64,000 nucleotides of DNA from Pseudomonadota bacterium (GTDB taxonomy: Bacteria > Pseudomonadota > Alphaproteobacteria > Rhizobiales > Rhizobiaceae): positions 34,241 through 98,240 of the forward strand of contig JAEXYH010000092.1 of NCBI GenBank assembly GCA_023451735.1. Direction: 5' to 3'. Made by a program: the position numbers and the translations under genes. Each line of letters starts with the position of its first letter. Positions within the stretch are counted from its first letter, which is position 1. A model generated the notes under the pieces. The model made no database searches. It had not been told where the DNA came from and saw only the letters and a program-made list of their open reading frames with translations. Shown here one piece after another: positions 44,183-53,603 of the stretch.

Positions 44183-45988
44183 ATGTACAGCGCCCCGGTG
44201 GAGGAGATTGCCTTCACGTTGAACCACGTTGCCGGTCTTTCCACGGCCTTGGAAGAGGGACGTTTCGGCGATCTCAGTGGCGATCTGGTGGCGGCGATCC
44301 TTGAGGAGGCAGGCCGTTTCGCGTCAGGCGAAATCGCACCGCTGGGCGAAAAGGGCGACCACGAAGGCGCAAAACTCGACGACGGGGAGGTCACGACACC
44401 GAAGGGCTGGCCCGATCTTTACCGGCGCTGGCGCGAGGGTGGCTGGAACGGCCTGACCGCGCCGGAAGCCTTTGGCGGCCAGAACCTGCCGCATATGCTC
44501 AACGTCGCTGCACTGGAAATGTGGAACTCCGCTTCCATGGCCTTCGCGCTGGCCCCGACCCTGACTATGGGCGCGATCGAGGCGCTCGCCGTTCATGGCT
44601 CGGATACTCTCAAGCAGACCTATCTGGAAAAGATGGTGTCCGGCGAGTGGACCGGCACGATGAACCTGACCGAACCCCATGCCGGTTCGGACCTCGGCGT
44701 GCTGAAGACCCGCGCCGAACCGCGTGACGACGGCACCTACCGCATCTTCGGCCAGAAGATCTTCATCACCTGGGGCGAACACGATGTCGCCGACAACATC
44801 ATCCATCTGGTTCTCGCGCGGTTGCCGGATGCACCAGCCGGCACACGTGGCATCTCGCTGTTTCTGGTGCCGAAATTCCTGGTGAACGAGGATGGCTCGC
44901 TTGGCGAGCGCAACGATGTCCTCTGTCACTCGATCGAACACAAGCTTGGCATTCACGGTTCTCCAACCTGCACGATGATCTTTGGCGATGGCCGGTTCGG
45001 CGAGGAATGGGGCGCTGTCGGTTATCTCGTCGGCGAGGAAAACAAAGGGCTGGCCTGTATGTTCACGATGATGAACAACGCGCGGCTCGCCGTTGGCATC
45101 CAGGGTGTCGCAATTGCCGAAGCCGCCACCCAGAAGGCGATCGCCTTTGCCAAGGAGCGCACCCAGGGCAAGGCACCCGGCTGGTCGGGAGACGGTAAGA
45201 ACGGGGGCCAGAACGAAGGAATGAGCCCGATCATCCAGCATCCGGATGTCGCCCAGATGCTGCTGACCATGAAGGCGCTGACGCAGGGCGCGCGAGCCAT
45301 ATGTTATGCCTGCGCCTATGCCACAGACATGTCCCATCATCATCAGGGCGAAGAAGCCCGGCACTGGGCGGAACGTGCTGCACTTCTGACCCCGATCGCC
45401 AAATCCTTTTCCACCGATATCGGTGTCGATGTCGCCTCGCTCGGCATACAGGTCCATGGCGGAATGGGCTTCATCGAAGAGACCGGTGCCGCGCGTTACC
45501 TGCGCGATGCACGCATTGCCCCGATCTACGAAGGCACCAACGGCATCCAGGCGATCGATCTCGTGACCCGCAAGCTGCCGCTTTCCGGTGGGGAACAGGT
45601 GAGGGGGCTGCTCGCCGAGTTGAAGCAGGTGGCCGACGAGGTCTCCGCTCGCAACGATCCCGACTTTGGCGAGACCGGCGAACGGCTACGCGCTGCGATC
45701 GCTGCTCTGGAGGCCGCAACCGTGTGGCTGCTGCAGGCACAGACGGATGGCCGCGCCGCCGATACCCTGGCAGGTGCAACGCCTTATCAGCGCCTGTTCG
45801 GCCTTGTTCTCACCGGCGTTTATCTCGCCAAAGGCGGGCTGGTCGCTATCGATAACGGCGAGGGGAACGGGCGCGTCAATCTCTGCCGCTTCATGGCGGA
45901 GAACCTTCTGGCCGAAACCTCTGCCCTGAAGGATCGCGTCATTGCCGGCTCCGTTAGCCTTGCCGCAGCTCGAAGTCTGCTGGATTAA
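44183..45988 (+). CDS. Acyl-CoA dehydrogenase with C-terminal extension (DmdC-like)
   Basis: 601 residues, much longer than standard 380-residue members. N-terminal domain, then the FAD-binding core MNLTEPHAGSDLGVLKTRA, ITWGEHDVADNI, the C-terminal helical domain with QVHGGMGFIEETGAARYLRDARIAPIYEGTNGIQ and a 100-residue C-terminal extension. This layout is that of very-long-chain-type or DmdC-like (3-methylmercaptopropionyl-CoA) dehydrogenases; the real acyl substrate cannot be decided. GAGGAGG upstream of ATG. Likely controlled by the preceding operator and followed by an enoyl-CoA hydratase. Confidence 0.9.
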   Translation: MYSAPVEEIAFTLNHVAGLSTALEEGRFGDLSGDLVAAILEEAGRFASGEIAPLGEKGDHEGAKLDDGEVTTPKGWPDLYRRWREGGWNGLTAPEAFGGQNLPHMLNVAALEMWNSASMAFALAPTLTMGAIEALAVHGSDTLKQTYLEKMVSGEWTGTMNLTEPHAGSDLGVLKTRAEPRDDGTYRIFGQKIFITWGEHDVADNIIHLVLARLPDAPAGTRGISLFLVPKFLVNEDGSLGERNDVLCHSIEHKLGIHGSPTCTMIFGDGRFGEEWGAVGYLVGEENKGLACMFTMMNNARLAVGIQGVAIAEAATQKAIAFAKERTQGKAPGWSGDGKNGGQNEGMSPIIQHPDVAQMLLTMKALTQGARAICYACAYATDMSHHHQGEEARHWAERAALLTPIAKSFSTDIGVDVASLGIQVHGGMGFIEETGAARYLRDARIAPIYEGTNGIQAIDLVTRKLPLSGGEQVRGLLAELKQVADEVSARNDPDFGETGERLRAAIAALEAATVWLLQAQTDGRAADTLAGATPYQRLFGLVLTGVYLAKGGLVAIDNGEGNGRVNLCRFMAENLLAETSALKDRVIAGSVSLAAARSLLD

Positions 45989-46130
45989 TAGGCCCCTCCC
46001 TGACCCCTCCCACAGGGGTAGGGGGTCAACCTTGCCGCTCCGCCGAAGTCCAAATTGGCCTGAGCGGTCGCAGCGAGTGTTCTTCCCCTTGCGGGGAGAT
46101 ATGGCAGGCAGGCCAGAGGGGAAACGTCAC
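45989..46130. repeat. GC-rich intergenic palindromic mosaic repeat (copy 2)
   Basis: Between the dehydrogenase and hydratase genes. Contains CCCCTCCCACAGGGGTAGGGGG and CTTCCCCTTGCGGGGAGATATGGCAGGCAGGCCAGAGGGG, the latter matching copy 1 near 32.93 kb. It lies between two genes transcribed in the same direction. Confidence 0.75.
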
Positions 46131-46146
46131 GGAAAGAGGAGTTAAC

Positions 46147-46902
46147 GTGGCCGAACATATCATCGTCGAGCGCACCGATGCCTATCCGGGCGTCATGGTC
46201 ATCCGTTTCAACCGGCCGGAAAAGAAGAATGCCATCACCGCTGCCATGTATCAGCGCATGACGGCAGCGCTTGAAGAGGCGAATGCCGATGACGAGGTGA
46301 GGGCCGTGGTATTTCTCGGCACGGAAGGTTGTTTTTCCGCCGGCAACGACATGGGTGATTTTGTCGGCTACGCCATGTCCGGCTCCAGCGAACCGCCTGC
46401 CGGAGCCCTGTTCATCAAGGCGCTGGCCCTGGCTGAAAAGCCGCTTGTCTCGGGTGTCGATGGTCTGGCAATCGGCATAGGTACGACGCTCAATCTTCAT
46501 TGCGACCTGACGGTGGCCTCCGGTCGCAGCCTGTTCAAGACGCCCTTTGTCGATCTCGGCTTGGTTCCCGAAGCCGCATCCAGTCTACTCGCACCGAGGA
46601 TCATTGGGCATCAACGGGCCTTCGCGCTTCTGGTTGCCGGCGGAGGTTTCTCGGCTGAGGCGGCACTGGAGGCCGGCCTGATCTGGAAGATCGTCAGTCC
46701 GAACGAGGTGGAGATGGAGGCGCTGGCAATCGGTGCCGAGTTGGGCAAGAAACCGCCTCAGGCATTGAAGATCGCCCGCGATCTCGTCCGCGGCCCGAGA
46801 GATGAGGTTCTTGCCCGTATCGACGAGGAACTCGTCCATTTTTCCGCCCGGCTGAAAAGTGCCGAGGCACGCGCTGCCTTCGAGGCTTTCCTGCAGCGCT
46901 GA
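46147..46902 (+). CDS. Enoyl-CoA hydratase/isomerase family protein
   Basis: Crotonase-fold enzyme, 251 residues, GTG start with GAGGAGTTAAC upstream. Oxyanion-hole motif GCFSAGNDMGDF and the second Gly of DGLAIGIGTTLNLHCD; the acidic position VDLGLVPEAASSLL is present. Hydrates 2-enoyl-CoA in fatty acid or amino acid catabolism. Probably works with the upstream acyl-CoA dehydrogenase on one pathway. Confidence 0.92.
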   Translation: MAEHIIVERTDAYPGVMVIRFNRPEKKNAITAAMYQRMTAALEEANADDEVRAVVFLGTEGCFSAGNDMGDFVGYAMSGSSEPPAGALFIKALALAEKPLVSGVDGLAIGIGTTLNLHCDLTVASGRSLFKTPFVDLGLVPEAASSLLAPRIIGHQRAFALLVAGGGFSAEAALEAGLIWKIVSPNEVEMEALAIGAELGKKPPQALKIARDLVRGPRDEVLARIDEELVHFSARLKSAEARAAFEAFLQR

Positions 46903-46930
46903 CCCGAACCGGACGGCTTCTGCCTGGAAA

Positions 46931-48175
46931 TCAGCGCGAAAGCAGCGCCACGGCTTCCACATGCGGCGACCACAGAAACTGGTCGATCGGCGTCACCGAT
47001 TTGATGCGGTAGCCTGCATCGACAAGAATTCTGAGGTCTCTGGCAAGCGTTGCCGGATTGCAGCTGACCGCAACGACCGTCTTGATGCCGGAACGGACAA
47101 GCTCCTTTACCTGAACTTCGGCGCCAGCCCGCGGCGGGTCGAACACGGCTGCATCATAGACTTTCAGCTCTTGCGCCGTCATCGGTCGACGGAACAGGTC
47201 GCGCTTCTCGACGGTGACGGGTTTCAGCCCCTGGGTATTTCGGGCTGCCATGTCGAGTGCCTTGATCGACTTGTCCTCGCCTTCCACCGCATGCACTTTC
47301 GCCTTGCGGGCGATCCGAAGTGAAAACGTGCCCGACCCGGCAAACAGGTCGATCACCCGCTTGGCCTTGCCTATATGGCTGATGACCAGTTCCGCCATCG
47401 CCTCTTCCGCAGGCTTGGTCGCCTGGGTGAATGCGCCGGGAGGCGGGGAGACGTTCACGCCGCCGAAATCGATAATCGGTTTCACGGGCTCAAGAACGAT
47501 CTCGCCATTGACCGATACCCGCGCGATACCCTTCAGCGAAAGAACCGCCTCGGTTACCGCACGGCGCTGTTTGTCGTCGAGTTTTTTCAGCCCGTCAGCG
47601 GCCAGATCAAGCCCGGAAAGCGTCTCCAGCACCGTGAGACGGAAAGTCTCCGACCCCTGCGCAAGCGCTGCTGCCACCGTGCGGATCGCCGGAAGCCTCG
47701 CCACGATACCGGGCGAGGCGATGGGACATTCCTCAATCGAAACGATGTGGTTGGTCTCGGCGCGGTTGAAGCCGAGCAGCAGTTCCTTCTCGGTCTTGCG
47801 CACCGAAAAGACGGTGCGGCGCCGTTCGCCGGGATGGCAGGCAATCGTTTCACCGACCTCCGGCGTAAGCCCGCGCGATTTCAGCGCTTCGACAACCAAC
47901 TCACGCTTGAAGGCATTGTAGGCCGGTGCCGCCAGATGCTGCAGCGAACAGCCGCCGCAATTGTCGCGATCGGGATCGAAATGCCGACAGACGGGTTCGA
48001 TCCGGTCCGGCGAGGGATTGGAGGTGGACATGACCGTGCCGTGGTCGCCGTTACGCGCAATTGCCAGCGTCTCGCCGGGCAGTGCATAGGGCACGTAGAC
48101 CGGGCCGTCCTCGCCATCGGCAATGCCATGACCCTGCGCACCAAGCCGATCGATCGTAATGGTGACCGTGCTCAT
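46931..48175 (-). CDS. 23S rRNA/tRNA (uracil-5-)-methyltransferase, RlmD-like
   Basis: 414 residues. Iron-sulfur Cys cluster CRHFDPDRDNCGGCSLQHL, SAM motif VIDLFAGSGTFSLRIA, the catalytic Cys in AVSCNPATLARD and the preceding FDPPRAG. Class of RumA/RlmD/TrmA m5U methyltransferases; the rRNA position cannot be told from sequence alone. Start overlaps the tlyA stop (ATGA), so the two genes are translationally coupled. Confidence 0.9.
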   Translation of the reverse strand: MSTVTITIDRLGAQGHGIADGEDGPVYVPYALPGETLAIARNGDHGTVMSTSNPSPDRIEPVCRHFDPDRDNCGGCSLQHLAAPAYNAFKRELVVEALKSRGLTPEVGETIACHPGERRRTVFSVRKTEKELLLGFNRAETNHIVSIEECPIASPGIVARLPAIRTVAAALAQGSETFRLTVLETLSGLDLAADGLKKLDDKQRRAVTEAVLSLKGIARVSVNGEIVLEPVKPIIDFGGVNVSPPPGAFTQATKPAEEAMAELVISHIGKAKRVIDLFAGSGTFSLRIARKAKVHAVEGEDKSIKALDMAARNTQGLKPVTVEKRDLFRRPMTAQELKVYDAAVFDPPRAGAEVQVKELVRSGIKTVVAVSCNPATLARDLRILVDAGYRIKSVTPIDQFLWSPHVEAVALLSR

Positions 48176-48927
48176 GACGGCTTCCTTCCACCAAGCAGGA
48201 ATTCGATATTCCCGTCTCCGCCGGCAATCGGCGAGGGGATCAGACCGAGGCTTTCCCAGCCCATGTCCTCGACCAGCCAGCGCTCCAGTTCGGCCGCAAC
48301 GTCCGGTGCCGTCTCCGGCTGTTTCAGCATGCCACCCTTGCCGACATTCTCGCGGCCAGCCTCGAATTGCGGTTTGACCAGCAGCACACAGGCTGAGCCC
48401 GGTTCCGCCAGCTCAAGCGCCGGCGGCAGGGCAAGCTTCAGCGAGATGAACGAGACGTCGGAGACGATGAAGTCGACCGGCTCGTCATCAATGTCGTCTT
48501 CGGTCATCTCGCGGGCGTTCAGCCCTTCGATATTGGTTACGCGTTCATCATCCCGCAGCCGTTCGTGCATCTGGTCATGGCCGACATCGACGGCGATGAC
48601 ATGCTCTGCCCCACGTTCCAGCAGAACCTGGGTAAATCCGCCCGTCGATGCGCCGACATCAAGGCAGGTCAGCCCTTCCGGGTCGAGGCCGAAATGGTCG
48701 AGCGCTGCAATCAGTTTCAGCGCTGCGCGCGAGACATAGGTGCTTGCCGGATCATCGACGACGATCTGCGCTTCCGCGGAGACGGTCTGCGCCGGCTTGG
48801 TAACGACTTTGCCATCCACTTTCACCGTGCCGCGCGCAATCGCGTCACGTGCCCGCGAGCGGCTGTCGAAAAGGTTGAGCGTGACCAGCAGCTGGTCGAG
48901 GCGTACGGAGGAGGATTGTTGGTTCAT
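48172..48927 (-). CDS. tlyA: TlyA family rRNA (cytidine-2'-O)-methyltransferase
   Basis: 251 residues from ATG 48927; the 64 codons in frame upstream lie in the opgC leader region and are not used. S4 RNA-binding domain RLDQLLVTLNLFDSRSRARDA, then FtsJ-like fold with LDVGASTGGFTQVLLERGA and a C-terminal SFISLKLALPPALELAEP segment. Known members methylate 16S C1409 and 23S C1920. First gene of the tlyA-rlmD-like operon. Confidence 0.93.
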   Translation of the reverse strand: MNQQSSSVRLDQLLVTLNLFDSRSRARDAIARGTVKVDGKVVTKPAQTVSAEAQIVVDDPASTYVSRAALKLIAALDHFGLDPEGLTCLDVGASTGGFTQVLLERGAEHVIAVDVGHDQMHERLRDDERVTNIEGLNAREMTEDDIDDEPVDFIVSDVSFISLKLALPPALELAEPGSACVLLVKPQFEAGRENVGKGGMLKQPETAPDVAAELERWLVEDMGWESLGLIPSPIAGGDGNIEFLLGGRKPS

Positions 48928-49121
48928 GCGGCTCTCTTGGCGGTTTCCCGCCCGCAAGGCAAGAGGAATGGCGCGCTGGCGCTGCAACCGGTAGAGAATC
49001 CCGAAATCGGGCAGAAGTTGAAGATCGCTAAAATGGAATGAAGTTCGTAAAGCGGCCGGTAGCGATTTTTCGATAGGAACAGGTGCGCGACATTCATGAT
49101 GACTGTGTCGCGGAGACACCC

Positions 49122-50228
49122 ATGGGTATTCAGCGCGAAGTCAGGATCGATTTCTTACGCGGCATTACGCTGCTGCTGATTTTTATTGGCCACGCCGAAT
49201 TCACCTTTTCCGCCACTTTCCAGCATTCGCGCGGTTTTGCCGATGCGTCCGAACTTTTCGTGTTGCTGGCCGGCATGTCTTCCGCGCTCGCCTATTATCG
49301 CCCGAATACCGGTCTTTCCCTGTCTCGGCCCTGGCGTCGTGCCTGGCGCATCTATCTCGCCCATCTGTTGCTGTTCCTCATGATGGCAGCATTAGCCGCC
49401 TTGCTCACGATCGTTCTGCCGTCTACGGAAGCCGCCAAAGACATGGCGGGTTTCCTTACCGAGCCGGGCATTCGCGGGTTGCAGGCGATCCTTCTCGCTT
49501 ACATGCCGGGTAATCTCGATATCCTGCCCATGTATGTCGTTCTCATGCTTTGGGCTCCCTTCGTCTTTGCACTTTATGACCGGCGTCCGGTCCTTCTGGC
49601 TGCAATTTCGGCCGTGCTGTGGCTTGTTGCCGGCCTCGGCCACGTCAACCTTACGAACCTTGCGCTTGAAACCGGCCATTGGTTCTTCGACCCTTTGTCT
49701 TGGCAGGTGATCTTCACCATTGGCATCGTGCTCGGCATGCGCATCAAGAGCGGGCTCGATCCGCTGCCCTATCACCACGCCTTTTTCGCGCTTGCTGGCG
49801 TCTTTGCCGTCATCTCCATCCCGGTCAACCTCCTGTTTTTCTGGGACTGGGTCACGCCGATCTTTCCTGGTTTATACAGGGAACTGGTCTCCAAGACGAA
49901 TGCCGGCCCGCTACGTGTCGCCGATGCGCTCGCCATTCTTTATCTGGCCTGGAATGTCGATCTGGTGAAAAGAGCGGCCGGGTGGATTGTGTTGAAGCCA
50001 GTCTCGATGATCGGTCGTCACAGCCTGCCAGTCTTTTCTGCCGGAATTTTCCTATCGGCCTTGGCGAGCGTCTTTATGGACCTCAATCCGCGAGCGCCGA
50101 TCATTGCCCAGATGGCGATCCTCATCGCGGGATGTGCCATACATCTGGCACTCGGCTGGTTTCTCGAAAGAAAAAGGCTGCGCGTCTCTCCTGCCCGTCT
50201 GCAGCTTGGTGGGGCAAATCCGGCCTGA
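49122..50228 (+). CDS. OpgC family membrane protein
   Basis: 368 residues from ATG 49122 (MGIQREVRIDFLRGITLLL). About ten hydrophobic segments; the N-terminal IDFLRGITLLLIFIGHAEF block is typical of OpgC, which succinylates periplasmic glucans. The enzymatic activity is not proven for this homologue. Divergent from tlyA, across about 190 bases. An upstream frame to 49083 is unlikely. Confidence 0.85.
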   Translation: MGIQREVRIDFLRGITLLLIFIGHAEFTFSATFQHSRGFADASELFVLLAGMSSALAYYRPNTGLSLSRPWRRAWRIYLAHLLLFLMMAALAALLTIVLPSTEAAKDMAGFLTEPGIRGLQAILLAYMPGNLDILPMYVVLMLWAPFVFALYDRRPVLLAAISAVLWLVAGLGHVNLTNLALETGHWFFDPLSWQVIFTIGIVLGMRIKSGLDPLPYHHAFFALAGVFAVISIPVNLLFFWDWVTPIFPGLYRELVSKTNAGPLRVADALAILYLAWNVDLVKRAAGWIVLKPVSMIGRHSLPVFSAGIFLSALASVFMDLNPRAPIIAQMAILIAGCAIHLALGWFLERKRLRVSPARLQLGGANPA

Positions 50229-50358
50229 CCGCATTGCCAGCCAGTAGCCGGTCTGTCGGTATCCGGTAAGCATGATTTAAGGCGGCGCAAGTGATTGTGA
50301 GTTGAAGCCGTCGTAGGCCGGGCGCAAGCTGGATAAACTGTTATCAGGAAGGCCAGCC

Positions 50359-50952
50359 ATGCATCGTCATGCCAAAGGCCCTGATCAATTCAGCTCCCTG
50401 ACGATCATGCTCCATTGGCTGATCGCCTTGCTGATCCTTGCGCTGATCGTGCTTGGCTTCGTGATGACGCGCAGTTTCATTGACCCGGCTTTGCAGTTTT
50501 CGCTTTTTCAGTGGCACAAGTCTTTCGGCATGCTGGCTCTGCTTGTGTCCCTGATCCGGTTTGCCCACTCGCTTTTCGGTGCCCACCCGACACCCGTCTT
50601 CGGCATGAGCGCTCTCGAACGGCTGGCTGCGCGTGCAATGCATTATCTGCTGCTTCTGCTGGCGCTGGCTGTGCCGATTGCGGGTTGGATGATTGCTTCG
50701 GTCTCGACGCTGGAAATCCCGACCTTCGCCTTTGACCTCTTCGTCATCCCGCATCTACCGGTCGCGAAATCCGATGCCGGAGAAGCCTGGTGGACGACGG
50801 CGCATACGGTGCTTTCTTATCTCGTCCTCGCGTTGGTGGCGCTGCACGCCAGCGCTGCGCTCTACCACCACTATATCCGGCGCGATGCCGTTCTGATCCG
50901 AATGCTCGGTATTCGCAGCCATCGACGAAACAACGGTCAGTCAGGGAGGTGA
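50359..50952 (+). CDS. Cytochrome b561 family protein
   Basis: 197 residues with four membrane helices. Candidate haem ligands are His19 (IMLHWLIAL), His53 (QWHKSFG), and His near 160-165 in VALHASAALYHHYI. Electron-transfer protein of the cytoplasmic membrane, usually paired with YceI in proteobacteria, as here (six bases before yceI). Ubiquinol oxidation or superoxide scavenging is suggested for relatives. Confidence 0.88.
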   Translation: MHRHAKGPDQFSSLTIMLHWLIALLILALIVLGFVMTRSFIDPALQFSLFQWHKSFGMLALLVSLIRFAHSLFGAHPTPVFGMSALERLAARAMHYLLLLLALAVPIAGWMIASVSTLEIPTFAFDLFVIPHLPVAKSDAGEAWWTTAHTVLSYLVLALVALHASAALYHHYIRRDAVLIRMLGIRSHRRNNGQSGR

Positions 50953-50958
50953 CGTGTC

Positions 50959-51546
50959 ATGAAACCAACGACCGTATTCTTAACCGCAATGGTTCTTTGC
51001 CTTTCGTGCCCGCAACTTGTCCAGGCGGCGACAGGCGTCCCAAGCCTCGTGGAGGCGGCGGGGCGTTACACCATCACTGACACATCCAGCATCCGTTTTC
51101 GTGTCAGTCAGGTCGGCGGCGGCGGTATCAAGGGAAGTTTTGGCAGGTTTTCCGGCAGCTTCAATCTGAAAGCCGGCGACCTCAGCCGTGCGATGGTGAA
51201 TTTCGAGCTGAAACCGCAAAGTGTAAATACAGGCCAGACACGGATCGACGCATTCCTGCGATCGGATGCCGTTTTCGATGCCGACCAATACGACACGATT
51301 ACTTTCCGCTCCGATCATGTCGATCAGACCGGTCCGGACAGTGCTCACGTCACCGGCACGCTGACTGCCAAAGGGCATAGTGCAGCGGAAAGTTTCGACG
51401 TCAGGTTGACGTCCTGGAACGGCAGGATGATCGGCTTTACCGTCAACGGCCAGATACTCCGGTCGCATTACGCGATGGATGTCGGCACGCCGATATATTC
51501 AAACGTGGTGGAATTCGACATGATTATAGAAGGTCGGCGCAACTGA
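50959..51546 (+). CDS. YceI family periplasmic protein
   Basis: 195 residues. Signal peptide (FLTAMVLCLSCPQLVQAA) followed by a YceI lipocalin-like beta barrel: TDTSSIRFRVSQVGGG, RIDAFLRSDAVFDADQY, TGTLTAKGHSA and EFDMIIEGRRN at the end. Binds long isoprenoid-like molecules in relatives. GGGAGGTGACG upstream. Cotranscribed with cytochrome b561. Ends eight bases before the convergent dxs stop. Confidence 0.93.
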   Translation: MKPTTVFLTAMVLCLSCPQLVQAATGVPSLVEAAGRYTITDTSSIRFRVSQVGGGGIKGSFGRFSGSFNLKAGDLSRAMVNFELKPQSVNTGQTRIDAFLRSDAVFDADQYDTITFRSDHVDQTGPDSAHVTGTLTAKGHSAAESFDVRLTSWNGRMIGFTVNGQILRSHYAMDVGTPIYSNVVEFDMIIEGRRN

Positions 51547-51554
51547 GAAGGCGT

Positions 51555-53474
51555 TTAGCCCGCAGCACCCACGCCGATCACGGTCTTGCCGAGCGCACCG
51601 AATACTGTCTTGACGATACCGGCGCGGTCGAGGCCGGCCTTGGCATACATCACGTCCGGGCTGGCCTGTTCCATCCAAACATCCGGCAGAACCATGGAAC
51701 GCACCTTCAGCTCGCCGTCGAGCAGGCCTTCCGTTGCCAGGAACTGCAGAACATGACTGCCGAAACCGCCAACCGCACCTTCCTCGATGGTGATCAGCAC
51801 CTCGTGGTGGCGGGCCAATTGGCGGATCAGATCATGGTCGAGCGGCTTGGCGAAACGCGCATCTGCAACGGTTGTGGAAAGCCCGGCAGCTTCGAGATCC
51901 TCGGCAGCCAGCAGACAGTCCTTCAATCGCGTGCCGAAGGAGAGCAAGGCCACCTTGGAGCCTTCCTTGACGATGCGGCCCTTGCCGATCTGCAAGATTT
52001 CGCCGCGTTCCGGCAATTCGACGCCGACGCCTTCGCCGCGCGGATAACGGAATGAGATCGGACCGTCGTCATAGGCGACGGCAGTGCGCACCATATGTTT
52101 CAGCTCCGCTTCGTCTGCGGCGGCCATGACGACCATGTTCGGCAGCGTGGCGAGAAAAGTCGTGTCGAAGGAACCCGCATGGGTCGGCCCGTCGGCGCCG
52201 ACAAAACCGGCGCGGTCGATCGGGAAACGGACGGGTAGGCCCTGGATCGCCACGTCATGCACGACCTGGTCGTAACCGCGCTGCAGGAAGGTGGAATAGA
52301 TGGCGCAGAACGGCTTGAAGCCCTCCGTCGCAAGCCCGGCCGCAAAGGTCACAGCATGCTGTTCGGCAATGCCCACGTCGAACGTGCGGGAGGGATACGC
52401 GGCCTGCAGCTTGCCGAGGCCGGTACCGTCCGGCATGGCGGCAGTAATACCGACGATCTTGTCGTCAAAACCGGCTTCCTGCACCAGAGCGTCACCGAAG
52501 ACGCTCGTATAGGAGGGCGCATTCGGCTTGGCTTTCGCCTGCGTGCCGGTGATGACATCGAACTTGTTGACGCCGTGATATTTGTCGGCAGCCGCTTCCG
52601 CCGGCGGATACCCCTTGCCCTTCTGGGTGACGACATGGATCAGCACCGGACCATGGGCATTATCGCGCACATTGCGCAGCACCGGCAGAAGGTGGTCGAA
52701 GGAATGACCGTCGATCGGGCCGATATGATAGAAGCCGAGCTCCTCGAACATCGTGCCGCCGGTTACGTAACCACGGGCGTGTTCCACTGCGCGGGTGATC
52801 GCCCGGTCGACCGATCGGCCGAGATAACCGGTCAGTTTTTTGCCCATTTCACGCACGCCCATATAGGCGCGACCCGATGCCAGGCGCGCCAGATAGGCGC
52901 TCATCGCACCTGTCGGCGGGGCGATCGACATGTCGTTGTCGTTGAGGATGACGATCAGCCGGGCATCCAGAGCACCGGCATTGTTGAGCGCCTCGAAAGC
53001 CATGCCGGCCGACATCGAGCCGTCACCGATCACCGAGATCACATTGCGCTTCTTGCCGGCAAGTTCGGCACCGACTGCCATGCCGAGGCCGGCCGAGATC
53101 GAGGTGGAGGAATGCGCTGCACCAAAGGGGTCGTATTCGCTTTCCGCCCGACGGGTGAAGCCGGAAAGACCATCTTGCTGACGCAGAGTACGGATGCGGT
53201 CGCGGCGCCCGGTGAGGATCTTGTGCGGGTAACACTGGTGACCGACATCGAATATCAGCCGGTCGTCGGGAGTGTTGAAAACCTTGTGGATGGCGATCGT
53301 GAGTTCGACGACGCCAAGCCCGGCACCCAGATGCCCACCCGTCCTGGAGACGGCGTCTATCATCTCGTCGCGCACTTCACGGGCAAGCTTCGGCAGGTCG
53401 CGATCATCGACTCGTCTGAGATCGGCGGGGAGCTTGACGGTGTCGAGCAGCGGCGTCACGGGCAGGGATGTCAC
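51555..53474 (-). CDS. dxs: 1-deoxy-D-xylulose-5-phosphate synthase
   Basis: First enzyme of the non-mevalonate isoprenoid pathway, 639 residues. Thiamine pyrophosphate motif VIGDGSMSAGMAFEALNNAG (about 148-167) with NDND; His48 in GGHLGAGLG; the transketolase C-terminal VGITAAMPDGTG and DRAGFVGADGPTHAG. Full length. IspE is also encoded in the window, at 10.2 kb. Confidence 0.97.
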   Translation of the reverse strand: MTSLPVTPLLDTVKLPADLRRVDDRDLPKLAREVRDEMIDAVSRTGGHLGAGLGVVELTIAIHKVFNTPDDRLIFDVGHQCYPHKILTGRRDRIRTLRQQDGLSGFTRRAESEYDPFGAAHSSTSISAGLGMAVGAELAGKKRNVISVIGDGSMSAGMAFEALNNAGALDARLIVILNDNDMSIAPPTGAMSAYLARLASGRAYMGVREMGKKLTGYLGRSVDRAITRAVEHARGYVTGGTMFEELGFYHIGPIDGHSFDHLLPVLRNVRDNAHGPVLIHVVTQKGKGYPPAEAAADKYHGVNKFDVITGTQAKAKPNAPSYTSVFGDALVQEAGFDDKIVGITAAMPDGTGLGKLQAAYPSRTFDVGIAEQHAVTFAAGLATEGFKPFCAIYSTFLQRGYDQVVHDVAIQGLPVRFPIDRAGFVGADGPTHAGSFDTTFLATLPNMVVMAAADEAELKHMVRTAVAYDDGPISFRYPRGEGVGVELPERGEILQIGKGRIVKEGSKVALLSFGTRLKDCLLAAEDLEAAGLSTTVADARFAKPLDHDLIRQLARHHEVLITIEEGAVGGFGSHVLQFLATEGLLDGELKVRSMVLPDVWMEQASPDVMYAKAGLDRAGIVKTVFGALGKTVIGVGAAG

Positions 53475-53603
53475 GGAGACTGGCTTTCTCTTCTTGTTTT
53501 CTTGGAAGGCGCTTCGTCTCGAAAGATGAGCAGAAAACGGGCTTTTTCAAGTTACATGAAGCAAGGTTTCTAATCGATTTTAACGAACGGGCAAGCAGAA
53601 AGC

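Noticed and set aside
52257..53573. 438-codon plus-strand open frame opposite dxs
   Set aside because: Shadow of dxs; composition typical of antisense GC3 frames.
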